A DNA stretch of 64,000 nt from Macrophomina tecta. Taxonomy: Eukaryota > Ascomycota > Dothideomycetes > Botryosphaeriales > Botryosphaeriaceae. Location of the stretch: positions 1,426,001-1,490,000 of the forward strand of contig JAKSGN010000035.1 in the NCBI GenBank assembly GCA_024180945.1, read 5' to 3'. The notes under the pieces were generated by a model. It searched no databases and was not told the origin of the DNA. It worked only from the letters and a program-made list of their open reading frames with translations. Made by a program: the position numbers and the translations under genes. Of the stretch, positions 43,563 to 56,200 are shown one piece after another (the stretch's first letter is position 1; each line of letters starts with the position of its first letter).

Positions 43563-46500
43563 GTTTGCGAAAACGGTCGGACTGCAGACAGATTGAGAGG
43601 AGAGTGGATCCTGGGGCTCTAAGAATGGAATGCTTCGTAGAAGGAAGAACTGAAGAAATAATTTGATGTTGAGTAGGCGGTTAGCGAAATAGTAATTACC
43701 GTATATATATTTTTGTGTGCTGGCCTCAGGTCTATCTACGGCGCCTTAGGTTGATTTGCGTTGTGGCCGTGCTGCAGACGGACTTGGTGCGGACTCCAAC
43801 CAGTATCTTCGTACGCACTGGAGCGTTCCGCGCACTGCGCGTTTTCTCCTTCTTCCATCGCAACTTACAACGTCTAGGCTCCCATGTGAGGCTGTGCTAT
43901 GAGTCGGGCGACGAGCGAACGCTCCGCAGAGGGCGTAATTTCGACCTTGAGTAACAGTGCACCTCTGATAAGGCGCAATAACGCAAGTCGAACGTCTCGC
44001 AAACTCGAAAACAAGGCTTTTCGTGTCCTAGGCGCCTTATTGGTCGTGCCGTTTCGGCGGTCTACTCGAGAGTTTTTTTTGCCCGCCATGACACGATTGT
44101 CCGCCGCCCGCAAAAGGAAAGCATGCCCCATAATATTGTTCTGCCTTGGAGGGGGCTTAGATTCTGAAGAATCCCTCGTTTTTCTCTGAGTACCGTACAT
44201 ACGACAGACACGGATTCTGCGAAGCTGAGTCGTTGGAACTCACCCAAGTGGCGAGCTCTTGGGGTCCCGCGCGCAACTGCGCAATAAACTGCGCACTCAA
44301 GGCGCACTTAATCTTCATCTACTGTTTCAAGCGTTCCGCTCTACTAGAGTTGCTTTAAGATGGAGAGCCTTTTTACTCATAGCATTGCCGACGACGCCCT
44401 CAGTTTGCCCGTCAGTCTTCAAGAGGCCGCCCGTCACTTATTCATCAAAGTTGCAACTTTGGAGTGTTTCGGTCCGCAATTGACTTCCAAGTTTAATACA
44501 TACGTAGCTCTTTTAGGACGGATTGTTTGGTTCACAATACATATCACACATGACAAAGGTGAGGCATATCAACCCGCAATTATTTGCTGACTTGCTTCCT
44601 AGCCTGTCACATAATGGTTCAGGAGAACATACCATCTTCGTTGACTTCTTCAGAGAGCTTCTAATATGAGTTCGATTCTCTTTTCGTAGGGTTGAAGTGC
44701 TTTCGTTGATCCTGCTCACCTTCTTTTCCAAAATCCTACGTGCCCTTGGTGCGGAGGCACATTTCCCTGCATCCTCTGTGTCGCGTGCGTACCGAGCTTT
44801 CACGCCACTGCATATATTTATGCCACACAAAGTGGCTACCTACGTCAATCATACTGCTTTCTCCATCCGAACTATCGAAACAATACCAAGAAGACAGTCA
44901 CGCTCTTTGGTTCCAGACGGAGTCAACATTCTGATGCTGGCATATGAGGCTGACAACCAAATGCTGTTCAACTTGATAGTACCACCATTGAGCTCGTTTA
45001 CGTAAGCATGCCAGTTAAAGACTTCTCAGTGCGTTTGGCATAGTACTTAAAGCAATGATCCTTCGCCGACCTCAACAGAAACGGCGGAAGAGCAGGAATT
45101 GGACATAGCGCAAATCGGCACGGGAACAGACATGATCGAGATTGATTGTGCCTAGCTATAGTATTTCTTTGGTAGTGCCTCCGATACTGGTCGTGGAGGG
45201 CTGGGATGCCAAATATGCCTGCTCATGGTCACCCGTCGGGCATTTTCCAAGCGGATTGGAGCGAGAAATCAACCCATTGGCCAAGAGATGACCGTCGCGA
45301 CCTAAAATGGTCTTAATCCTACGGAACTTTTTGGAAGAACGTGGAATAAAGTCAGTGAACCATGATAACTGCGTTTCATTGGGGCTTCGCGGAGGCTCTG
45401 CGGAGGCATTTGCGGCATACCTTTCTTCTATGTGGGGCGTTGACCTCCTCAAATGGACCGAGGTAGAGCAGCACCTAATCTTCCAACGAGGCGGATAAAT
45501 CAGTGTGAGGCTCAGCGGCGACACCGATTCATCAGGAAGAGATTGCCTTGCTGAGTTTTCGCGGCCAAGCCACCACACCTGCTGCCTAATTCCAGCGACC
45601 GGTCGATCCGCGCCCTGTGACTGCACCTCATCATCATCGTGTGACATGCCATCAAGCACTTTGTAGCCCTTTGAATACCGGCTGCACCACGACTTATCTT
45701 CTTCTCCCCTCACTCACTTCACGAGGTGACTTCTACTGTCCTCCCTATTGCTCACCTCACATGTGCGAATCGGTCGAGTACGAGATGATGTCATCGACAC
45801 GATCTGACAATCGGAGATTTATACAGCCCTGGAAGTAGATTGCTTTATTTGTCAGAAGACCGAATCGTGGCGCACAGATGCAGCGCCCATACATTTCCAG
45901 GGATGCCTTCCCCAGCCTCTCTCGTGGTCTCTATTGGTGAGTCATACGCTTGCAGCCATGATGTATGATTCAAATCCCCCAGAGGCAACAAACAGCAATG
46001 CCTTCAGTATGGCAAACTCTTTCAAGCTTCCAGTCGCCTGCGGCGGCTTTTCTTGGGAAGGGCTGTGTCAGGAGATGGTGTACGGCGAGTGAGTTGCTCG
46101 CGTCAGCCAAGCGCGTTGATTTCACGCGTGCGCGCGTGATAGATTTCTGCCTATCAACATGCCTCCATTGCTTCGCCGTTCCGCTGTCGCGTACTCCAAA
46201 CCTCAGCCTCAAGGGCTCTTGTTCAGCCTAATCAAATACGTCAGCCTGAATGTAATATAACACACCCCGTCTGTTCATCAATATTTCTCTTTCTCACTTT
46301 TCACTGCTAACGCGCTTTCTTTCACCCAGATATCCACAGCTTGCACATTGCCTGGAGAAAAAAGAGAACCGAACTTTTTTTGCTCCTCGAACACTCTGAC
46401 GCCAAATTAGATATTGATATGGTCAGCCGTGTCTTTGCGCGAACACAGCCTCGGCTTTGCCTGCGCAAAACAGTCTGGCGCCCGCTGCCAACTGACTGCA

Positions 46501-46811
46501 CCGCATACTCACAACGGGTCTGATCTGGCAGATTAATTCGATCACTTTGCAAAGGGGATATATAAGGGGTTGAAATTATTGGGATGGTAGCGCAGTCAAT
46601 TCTGAGGTGAATATACTATACGTGGGAACTGTTCGGTGGGCTGCTATCCGGATCACGCTGTGGTTTTACTCCACTCAATGCGAGGCAGGCTGCCAGCAGA
46701 AACAAGGTCAGTTCGCCATTTTTTTCATAGCTAGATCTTCCCCGTCGCATTTCATCCTGCTAACCGCTGGCCGTGAGCCAAGTCCTTAGCTGCATCACGT
46801 TCAACGCCAGA
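43563..46811. other. intergenic, two weak gene candidates
   Basis: A possible two-exon 86-residue gene (44360-44558 joined to 44603-44664) and a minus-strand frame of 163 codons (45647-45156) are open but show no known motif, so they are not called. A TATATAAG at 46559-46566 lies 250 bp upstream of the next gene. Confidence 0.3.
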
Positions 46812-47879
46812 ATGTGTTCTCAGAAGGTGCCTGGCTGGGGATCTGCCGTCGACGGCTCGAGCCACCATGACACCTTAAGGTCGGGAGAGGTCTGTGGCGT
46901 GGATTATCCCGCCGAAGCTGCCGATCACGCCGAGTTGGCTCCTCTCAAGAGAAAAGCTAGTTCACTATCCCCAGTGCCTACAAAGAAACGAAAAGCGGAG
47001 GATACTGGGCAGACCGAGGCTACCAAAGAAGCTGAAAAACAGATCAAGAAGCCATCTAGCTCGTCTTCTATTAGCGCGAGGAGGTTTGCATGTCCTTTCT
47101 TCCAGCGGAGACCTACAAGAACCAAATCCTCTTGCGTCTACCCGGGCTTTAGCAGTATTGCAAGACTAAAGTAAGTTCTCCTCCACGCCCACGCTTCCTG
47201 CAGCTACCTTACTTATTCACGGCAGGGAGCACTTGTACCGCCAGCATATGCAGCCAGCGTATCAATGTACCAGATGCATGGCTTGCTTTGACTCTGACGG
47301 AGAGCTCCGGGACCATTCACGAGCTGAAGTTCCTTGCGAAATCAAACCAAACAACATTCCTGACGGAATCACCGCCGAACAGGAGAAGGCCCTGAAAAGC
47401 AAGAAGAGGACCAATAAGCCTGGAAAAGTCAGTAGTGACGTCGAGAAATGGAGGGAAATTTATGGTCTTCTGTTCCCTTGCGAAAACATACCATCTCCAT
47501 GTACGTGACCAAGTGTCCGATATTAACATACGCAAACAACTAACGAATCGTAGATTGCAATCCTGTTTCCGCGTCATCAGAGTACGAGGTCATTCTAAGG
47601 CGAGAATTCCCAGAGTGTCTTAAAGTTTCTCTGGATGCATTGCTCGGCTCTTGCGAGGAGTACCAAAAGATCTCTCTCCTCGACATTGCAACCGACTGTC
47701 TCGACAGAGTGCTGTCTGGTTGGCAGCGAGACAGCGTTTCAGAGTCAACCGCTGAAGACGGACTCTCTCCCAATACAGATACAGAGGCTAGGCATGGTGA
47801 TTCCGGATCTCCGAGCTGTTGTGATGCGCAGACCCCATCAACAGAAATTGGAATCGTCAATTCTAGGGGCCACGTGTGA
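46812..47879 (+). CDS. C2H2-like zinc-finger protein, paralog B
   Basis: 319 residues from exons 46812-47170, 47226-47500 and 47554-47879 (introns 55 and 53 nt). The N-terminus is charged with a basic stretch (PTKKRKAED, possible nuclear import signal). The finger region reads FACPFFQRRP, C, GFSSIARLKEHLYRQH, CTRC, F and H, with a final Cys in EVPCE, then a basic KSKKRTNK and EKWREIYGLLFPCE. The C-terminal part (EVILRREFPECLKVSL, then LDIATDCLDRVL) is probably helical, and the last 60 residues are Ser/Thr/Asp-rich. Both introns fall at the same sites and phases as in paralog C and in the matching introns of paralog A: inside the Lys codon before EHL (phase 2), and just after the LFP block (phase 1). 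The function is unknown. Confidence 0.82.
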
Positions 47880-48801
47880 ATTTGCGTATCGTTAGGATTG
47901 ATGGAGTTTGTTTGACCGTATGTCTGCACTTATACTCCAAGTATCTTTAGGCAATAATCTCTTAGTTTGTTCATTGCATTTATCTATTCATATTAACCAT
48001 GGTGCTATCCCTTTTGTACTTACACAGAGTATTTGGGCTTGTCTGGCGAGCATAGACTGGGGAAAGGCAAAATGCCTCGGGTGTATCTGGCACAGTTTAC
48101 AGTATAAGTCAGTGTTTTATACAAGTAAATACAACATCGTATTCTCGGCTCCACAGTCATTCGAAATCAAAGACCAACTGTATTGATCGGCATTTCAGCC
48201 TTGCAGATATTTCGGCCATACAGCTCGGTCGTTGCAGCAGACTGGAAATACCTTGCACAACTCGAAAGACACTATAATTGCGCCATCGACACATTAAACA
48301 TCTTGATTGGCAGTTAGTAGGCGCTCTGGACCACGCCAGGTGGGTAACCCTTGTGCCATTGGGATTTCATGAATCCACAATTCAAGGCAAGGCTGGCTGC
48401 AGTCAGGCTTGGTCTCCACATATTTTAGCCTTTCAGAGCTAGTCGTATGCTTACATGCATGGCTTGAGGCTTCCACACTTTAGTATATATTCCTCAGGTC
48501 TATTCCACGTCTCATAAATGCTCTTCATACGCGGCTAGCCTTGGCAGAGTTAAGTGAACTCGAGCGAGCAAGCAAACTGCAAGCGGTCGATATACTCCGG
48601 TCATACATTGTGTGATAGGTGAACAGTCCGCTATATGGACATCGTCAAGAAGCTAACAAGGAGCGGCAGGTTTCTTTAAACGCCGACTTTGAAGCTGCGC
48701 TCTTATAAAGCCGAAAGACGATTGATACATGTCATTGTCCCGACAGAAGCAACATCTCAACCCAGCAACCAAGAGCACTTAGTTGGCAATTAAATACTTA
48801 G
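47880..48801. other. intergenic between paralogs B and C
   Basis: About 920 bp, AT-leaning, with no coding signal. Likely 3' region of paralog B and promoter of paralog C. Confidence 0.4.
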
Positions 48802-50217
48802 ATGGACGAATCAGTCACCGCTGTGGATATAGAGTCTGGATTCAAATCCAGAAAGCTAAGCGCCGGATCTTCCATCTCGACGTGCGAAGCAGCCGCAGAT
48901 TGTGCATGCGGCAACTCCTGCAAGTGTACAGGGGATGAAGATCCCGAGACGCGTGTGTCGCGCAAGTTTGCCTGCCCTTATTACAGCAGGAACCCTGCTC
49001 AACCGCCTGTCTCTATCTCTTGCGCATATCCTGGATTCCCAACAATCTTCAGGGTCAAGTATGATCAAACGTTACCCCAGTTTGAGAATTATCCACTAAA
49101 AATTTCCTCTCAAAGAGAACATTTATACAGAAAACACAAGGCATCGAATAACAAGTGTTCCCGGTGTCATGTCATCTTCGACGATGCAGATGCTCTCCAA
49201 ACACATCAAAGATCAGAGGCGGTTTGTCAGCTTAGAGCGCCGTCCCCTGCTCTTGGCTTCTCTCAGGAACAAGAAAAGCGACTACGGAGCCGTAAACGTA
49301 GCTCTCGATGCCAGTCGGAAGAGGAAAAGTGGATGGAGGTATATCGGATATTATTCCCTAAAGATACCGAAGTGCCTTCAGCATGTAAGTGCTCGTAATG
49401 TTTGCATTTTATTGATCTGCTGAGTTGACCTCTTGTAGACATTGAGCGTAGGCCTCGATCAACTGATGAATATGCCGACTATCAAAAATTTTGCCGTGAA
49501 AACTTGAAGCAGGTTCTTCAGAGGAAATTGCAGAGTTTTGCTCTCTCTCCAAGCAACGAATATGATCAAAAGGTGAAAGGGGATCTTGTGGATACCATTA
49601 TGGATTGTCAGGAAAGGGTCTTTCATCTCTTCCGCCAGAAGAGAGAGCCTGGAGCCAAGCTGGAAGTCGATCGCACCACTAATGAATACAAATTGAACGC
49701 GCTCGGGGCCACGCCTTTGTTGAAGCGAGAAGACGGTCCAACGGATGGCTCAAACGAATCCGTGCCTTTGGAGAGTACAGCGCTCCACACGACTCCAAAG
49801 GAGCCCAAGGAGGATGAAATATTTCCGAGTATGCAACATATCAGTGGAACATCTGGCTACGATGGAGAAATGCTGTTCCCTTATAAGGAATCGGAGCCTC
49901 AACCGGCCGAAACCGCTGATCTGGAGAATATATTTTCGACAGCCCGCAAAAGCAACTCCGAGTCAGATATTGCGCGCTCGCAAGCGGTCTCAAGCTTGGG
50001 CTATATGACGCCAATCTCGGCACTTAGATGGACCTCCACGTTACAACTCAGCGGAGGTCTTTGCACGGGCTGTGCTAGAGATGTCAGGCTATTTGAAAAC
50101 TCGGCACAGTCTCTTGGAGGATTATCTTGTACGACATGGCCTGAGCCGTATAGCTGCAACAGAGATTTTCCGGACATCTCAGACGTGGAATTGGTCAATG
50201 GAGAATCACTCCAATGA
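48802..50217 (+). CDS. C2H2-like zinc-finger protein, paralog C
   Basis: 434 residues from exons 48802-49058, 49116-49384 and 49439-50217 (introns 57 and 54 nt; the first is a multiple of three and open, so it could be missed). An extra Cys cluster (CACGNSCKC) near residue 37 is unique to this copy. The core is FACPYYSRNP, C, GFPTIFRVKEHLYRKH, CSRC, F and H, with the final Cys in AVCQL, then KRLRSRKRSSR and EKWMEVYRILFPKDTE. The third exon starts with a helical region (EYADYQKFCRENLKQVLQR, then DTIMDCQERVFHLFRQ), comparable to paralog B, followed by a long disordered Ser/Glu/Pro part. It is in tandem with paralog B on the same strand, consistent with local duplication followed by strong divergence. 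The function is unknown. Confidence 0.82.
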
Positions 50218-53200
50218 TAAATATCGATTCATAAAGCAGGAGTGGTCATTCCGTCGGCGCGAAAGATTTGACGTATCTCTTTAGCTTCATAGATTTTCAT
50301 CAATTCAGTCATTCCTATCTATCACTCATATTAGTCTGCCTACTTCGTATAGGTCTGTGCCTATGAGCTGTGAGTCTCAACCCGTACTCCTGTCTTCGTT
50401 TCCTCGGCACCACTGTTTCCTCAACGAACCACAAAGTTCAGCAGCTTAATTGCCACGAGGTGGGACGTCATTAAGATATCTACCCATGCAAAAGATCGGA
50501 CGAATAACAAAAGGAGGAGATGCATTTGTTGTGTCGACTTCCAGTTATGGTCCACCGGCGTATGCGGTGCGCCTCATGTCAGCCTTGCCGGGATTTAGGC
50601 CCCACCGTTCCACGTATATGGATTACAGTTGCCTGCAGCCTCACTACAACTGACTTAGCCGTGTTTCTCGAGGACATTCTCCCAGTCTGAAACGGTCTTA
50701 CTCCGCCTGAGATACTATCATCGCGACTGGCTGGAGATGGTTACGTCAAGGTTGGTTAAAGACTGCCGGTTTCAATACCTCGCCCCTGCTCAAGGTATTC
50801 TGTAATTGCCCATCGTAACGAATGGAAAAACGAAAAAATTGAGCCGTTGCAAACATAGCTAAGCCGGCACACTTTGATATGCAATACAATGGTAACGTTG
50901 AGGCGGAAGGCGCAAGACTAATCCCGACACCCATTTGCCTTGCCCCAATCAGTCGCTATAGACCACGAGTTTGTGTCCGTCTTGTAATCTCTCTTTTTAT
51001 CCTACAAAGATATTGAAGTAGAATGGATTTGAGATTTCTCTCCATTTTTAAGTGAAGAGGGATTCGGACGATAATCCCATCTCCTACACCACCACGTCTT
51101 TAGTTCTGATATATGGGGTAATTTTTGGTCCAAACCAATTTAGAAGCATTACATACGCGGGTCTAGCCTAAGCACTTGTCCGGACGTAAATTCTCCAAAT
51201 TATCTATGACTGTCGTGTCAAGTAACTGTATCAAGGCTTGACACATAATAATGAGAGGATGTCGTTATCTCAACAATCCTTAGTCTTACGCATTCCAAGC
51301 GATTTAATTATAAGTGTTGCAAATCTTTCCAAGTCTTTTGGCATAAATAAGTATATGGCAGCTTTGTCCACATTGAACTCGCCAGATGCACTGCGCAATG
51401 TATTATAGACGGAGTAGTGGCTAACCAAACATACCTATGTCGCACCCAGTCGCACAGACCGACTTTCAATATCTGGTGGAGCTCGACTTAGCGCGCATGC
51501 TATCAAGTGCATTGGCTTGCCCGGCACTCTTGAACTAACCTCCTCCTCGCCTTTCGGCATATTGAGCGGCGTCGGGAGCACGATATCACGTCTACGCAGA
51601 CATCAGAGCGACCGGTACTTTTGATACCGCAGTATTAAGTCGGGCAATGGCCACAAAACAAGAACCTCAATTTCACCAACTCCAATCAAAGTATGGGCTC
51701 ATTGATAAATCGGTACTTTTCGGATGAACCGGTGCCACAACATCACGAGCTATAGAGACTTGCATGTTTTGATCGAGGACATACATCCTGGGCAAAAACC
51801 AGTGGTCCGTACTTCTATTAGAAATAGGAACTCAATCTGAAAGTTTGATCCATTTTTACCCTTGTGCGTCTCATCCTATGGTTTAGCTAATAAAATCGCG
51901 GTCCTACAGCGGTGGTACGGGAGAAGTTTCAAATATTTCTAGCTGAACTGAGAAAAACAAAGGATACCTACCGCTGGTGTTGCCTGACCTTTCATGGGCA
52001 TGGTGCAAAGATTCCTAAGGATATCCACTGGCCCACATCTCGAAACCCAGATATCCGGCGGCAACTGTTTAGCTGCTCAGCTCCTAATCCTCCCTCGTCT
52101 CGATCCGCTCTCCGGTCGGCGGCTGAACCGGCCGTCACGCCCCTCCTTCAGATCGACCATCGCGACCGGGATACCGCCGGCGGTGAGGTTGAGAAGTGGG
52201 CCTCCCCAGTATATACTGCGGAGGCGAGCGGCCTTTGTCAGCGCTCAGCCCCCAGCCTGATCGGCTTAACTCAGCAACAGGAGATTAACGAAGATCGACA
52301 AGAACCTCATCTCATGACTATCTGCTCCCGTAGAGAAATTGAAAAAGTTTTTTAAAAGAGTTGCGCTGCATATGAGGCGTAATTTCCGATATGAGAAAAA
52401 GCTGATCAAGTGTGCATGTTGATACGTTGTACGAGAAGTTTGTGCGCGAATAGACCACGTGCTGTGGAGATCTGTCGGGATAATTGGACAACCTTATGAG
52501 CTGCGGCCGTCAGGTAAGTACGCATACGGAATATTCGGCGGCCAATGCCGCACGGCCGGCCAGGAGATGGAGCGCATAACGAGGCCTGCAATCGGCCGGC
52601 CGGTGCCGATGATCGTGACGGCGGCTTACCATCGAGGGAACAGAGTAGCTGACTCATGGGACAAGGTGGTAGTTCAACAGGTGAGTGGATGCGTTGTCAG
52701 AGACTGCGGTCAGTTTCGGCGCCGTTGGAGCTATATTGAGCGTATGTGGCTCGGGCGGAGCTTAAAAAATCTGGGGATGGCAGAGCGAGGGAGATTCACC
52801 AGGTCTCGAACGTAGTCTGCGGCGGCTCTTTTGGCCGAGTGGCTTGCCAGTCCCGCAATTGTGAATTAGATGCTTCTCCTGATGCGCTGGTGTTGCGTTG
52901 GACAGTGTTTGAGTCGCGAAGGTTTAGCGTTCGGCCGAATTCGCGGGCGGAAGGGCATCACACAGGGTTCGGCACTTATGAGGATAATTAGTCAGAGGCT
53001 CGGCCTCGGCACTCGGTTTGAATAGTAACGGCGGAGAGATATGGGGAAGAGCATGATTCGAGGGTTGGCAGAAATGGAGGAGTCAGGGCCTGAGATAATG
53101 ACTTGAGGGAAGCAAGAGGGGCGACGTTGATGCTCCGACCGTGATCAGCTCACCACGCTTTCTTAGTAATCTTCGCCGCATCCGTCTGGTCGGAACGTAT

Positions 53201-56200
53201 GCAGCATTTGTACAATGCAAAAAGCTTTCGGGTCTTCAGTATGGCTTCGCACAGCGGCGGTGCTGGTGCCACGGCGCTGTGGACAAGGGGAAACCCCAAA
53301 CTCGACCCCCTGGCAAGAACTCCTCATCTCGACGCCACATAAGGGGAACGATCTGCAGCTCGTAAAACGGGTGCGCTTGTTGGGCGACAAGCGCGAAGGA
53401 GGGTTCGGATATACGCGGCTGATCTACACATGGGCCTGGCGCAGGAAGGAACCGCTCTTGCCCGACAACGGTGTTCACGACTCGCTGAGGTGAAACTCGG
53501 CAGTGATTTTCTTTCACGCCACCAGATAGCCTTAGGGGTCAGTAGCGCCTCCTCCGCACATCTTGCGTCCATCTCAATATGAAATTGCGGCATATAGCAG
53601 ATCGGCGCGGATACCGAGTGACGAGGGCTATAACGGCTTGTGATGCTGCAGGGACAAATGGTGCTCTCGCTAACTCTGCTGCAGCATCCGTGACTCAATC
53701 TGGTTGAAGGGATGCAGGCCACGTACACCGTACTGGCTGTGAGGCAGCTCTCTCAGAGTGATACCAGGCCCGATTCAGCTCCGTAAAAAGGCCGCCATTT
53801 ACATGCTTTCGGATTTGGAGCTGGCGCGCTTGGCCGAAATTTAATGCATGTCAGTGTTTGCGAAGATAATAATGTTTGGCTTCTCAATTGACATCGAGTC
53901 TTCGACCGGGCATCTACCTGCAGCGCACATTGCAGCATGGATGTGCTAGTCCTTACCTCAAGACAAGCCGCGGCGCCAAAGGTGATCTGGGCCTCCCTAA
54001 GCTGCATTTGAGAAGATAGCGCCAGCTCTCGCACAAGTGACAGTAGCATATTACCGATCATCGAAAATGAAGGACAGCAAAATGAATTGCATTGGTGCTA
54101 CTGAAAAAAAAGAAATGAACAAAGCGTTTGCTGGTCCCAGCGGTTTATCTTGAGGGGGTTGGAAAATAAACCCTGAGCCAAAGGACAGCAGCGTGTCTCT
54201 CCGACCTTGTAGCAACAGATTCTCCGGGGACATGTGAGTATATGAACGGTAGTTTACTGTAAGGAGTGCCCTTCGCCTATATTTAGTATCAACCAGTGTT
54301 GCTGTTATGGTCGGTGCGAATTCAAAAGCTTCCGAACTACGGTCACACGCTGGTCAACAACGCTCCCCTTCTTAGGTGCTGGCGCTGAAGCTATAATTGG
54401 AGGACTGCCTGCCTTTCATGGACTGAAACGTAAGGCACGGTTGCTCTGGAGCTTGCTTTAGAGTGTTCAGAGATTTTTTATCACTCTCTCAGCCATTAAA
54501 CCTGTGAGCTAAGCTCGTCATTCTTGCAGTGTCTGACATGGACATATGCCTGGCATTGTATTGCTGGAAGTATTCGGACAGGGAACGGGTGCATAAAGAA
54601 CTATCTGATTCTCCTGTTCAGGATTTGGCGCGAGCTTAGTGCGCAATAACAGGACCAAACATTAAACATCTAATTTGTAATTCGCACCGCATCATCTTTA
54701 CGCAAATCATCGTGCCTGCAAACGTTATACGTGAAAAACACGAATTTCTGGCTTCGTAGGAAGTGTTGTTGGCTAAACAGAGACATTTCATGACCTTGCA
54801 TGCTTGCGGATTTCCGGCTTCACCATACGTCCCGCGTCCAAGCTCTTCATTCCACCGGAAAGCATCATCTTTCCACCGCGCAACTGATGAGTGATATATC
54901 GTAGAACCGACGGACAGTGCGCGGCGCTGGCAGCCGCCGGGTAAATAGTAGTACGATGCCAATCGCTTACGCTTATAACCGTGTCCTTGCGCCGCCCCCG
55001 CAAAGAAAAGGAGCCTGCGACACCAAATAAATTTGAAGCAATCAAACAAAACGCCCGGTCTAGGCTTCCTCATGTAGGCAGTTTACTAATATTCGTCCTT
55101 TTACCTCTTACGATGGTCTCCAGGCGTCATGCTCAGCAGCTCTAAACTGGTTTCTTGTCCTTGTCTGGGCAGTAGTGCCCGATTCACAAGGCACCTCAGT
55201 CGGATGGCGATTATCCGGCACAGCTTCGAGGCTTGTTGAGAAACGAACGTTTTTTGCTTCGTGATATAGCAGCCCAACCGCTCTATCGTACCACGCACCA
55301 TTGCTTACACTGCGTCTCGACAGCTATCGCGCTTCAGTCAAATAAGCTGCCTTCAATCTGTCCTTCCTCTTCTCTGCGCACGAACGTAATCCGATATCGG
55401 GACGCATGCCTTGTTGATGTATCATGGGCGCCTGGATAGGGGGGGAAAAAAAAAGGCTCCCATAGCACCAGCCCGATTCTCCGCATCCGAGACCGAATTC
55501 CGTAAGGTGGATGAACTCGGTCGAATGCGAGAGCATGAACATATTTGCACACAAGTCGCAAGACCGGATATCCCGAATCCGAGCCGTGAAATGCCAGGTC
55601 TCTTACAACATGTTTTTTATTTTATTTTATTTTATTTTTTGACTTCGCTCGCTAGTAGACCCAGCGCCCCAGGGCTGGGGAACAAGGGCAGACCGGCAGA
55701 ACCCATGGCGGACCTGCTCGCTGGAACGTTCATCAGACAAGGAAGCAAGCCAGCACTCGGTACAGGCCGCTATCTTCTTTCTCTCGCTCAATCTGCGACG
55801 CGCGTTTCGCCTGCCTTACGAGGAAGCCGCCCGCAGCCGCAAGCATGAGCGCTGCCGGGGGGGTAAGGTTGCCGCGCAACGCACACGATGATGCCAAATA
55901 CGTGACGTACGACGTGCCATCGCACCACACGGAGAGAAGAAGCAGGACGAATGCGTAAAAATAGCGCGTCCGCAGCACACATTCCCAATCTGTCACCCAT
56001 GCGTGCGGTATGCCGCGGAACAGAGCTCGAGTCCGGGTTGTTGTACACTTGATAACCGTGCGCATCATCCCCATGGTCATTGTGACACAGCAGCCCACCT
56101 GGGGAGCCCGCGCGCGCGCCCAGAGCCAAGCAATTCCACTCACGGGAAGAAGCTTCTCTTGCTTGCGCCGCGGACACGCCTGCAAGCTTGGCAGCTCGTC

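Noticed and set aside
44360..44664. Possible two-exon 86-residue gene
   Set aside because: Good ATG context and a possible 44-nt intron, but the protein has no recognisable pattern and the second exon is only 20 codons long.
45156..45647. Minus-strand frame of 163 codons starting MSHDDDEVQ
   Set aside because: Open and of reasonable composition, but alone, without introns, motif or promoter marks; chance frames of this length occur elsewhere in the window.
51912..52355. Plus-strand frame of 147 codons in the gene desert
   Set aside because: No motif and no linked exons; the frame starts in an AT-rich region with weak start context.
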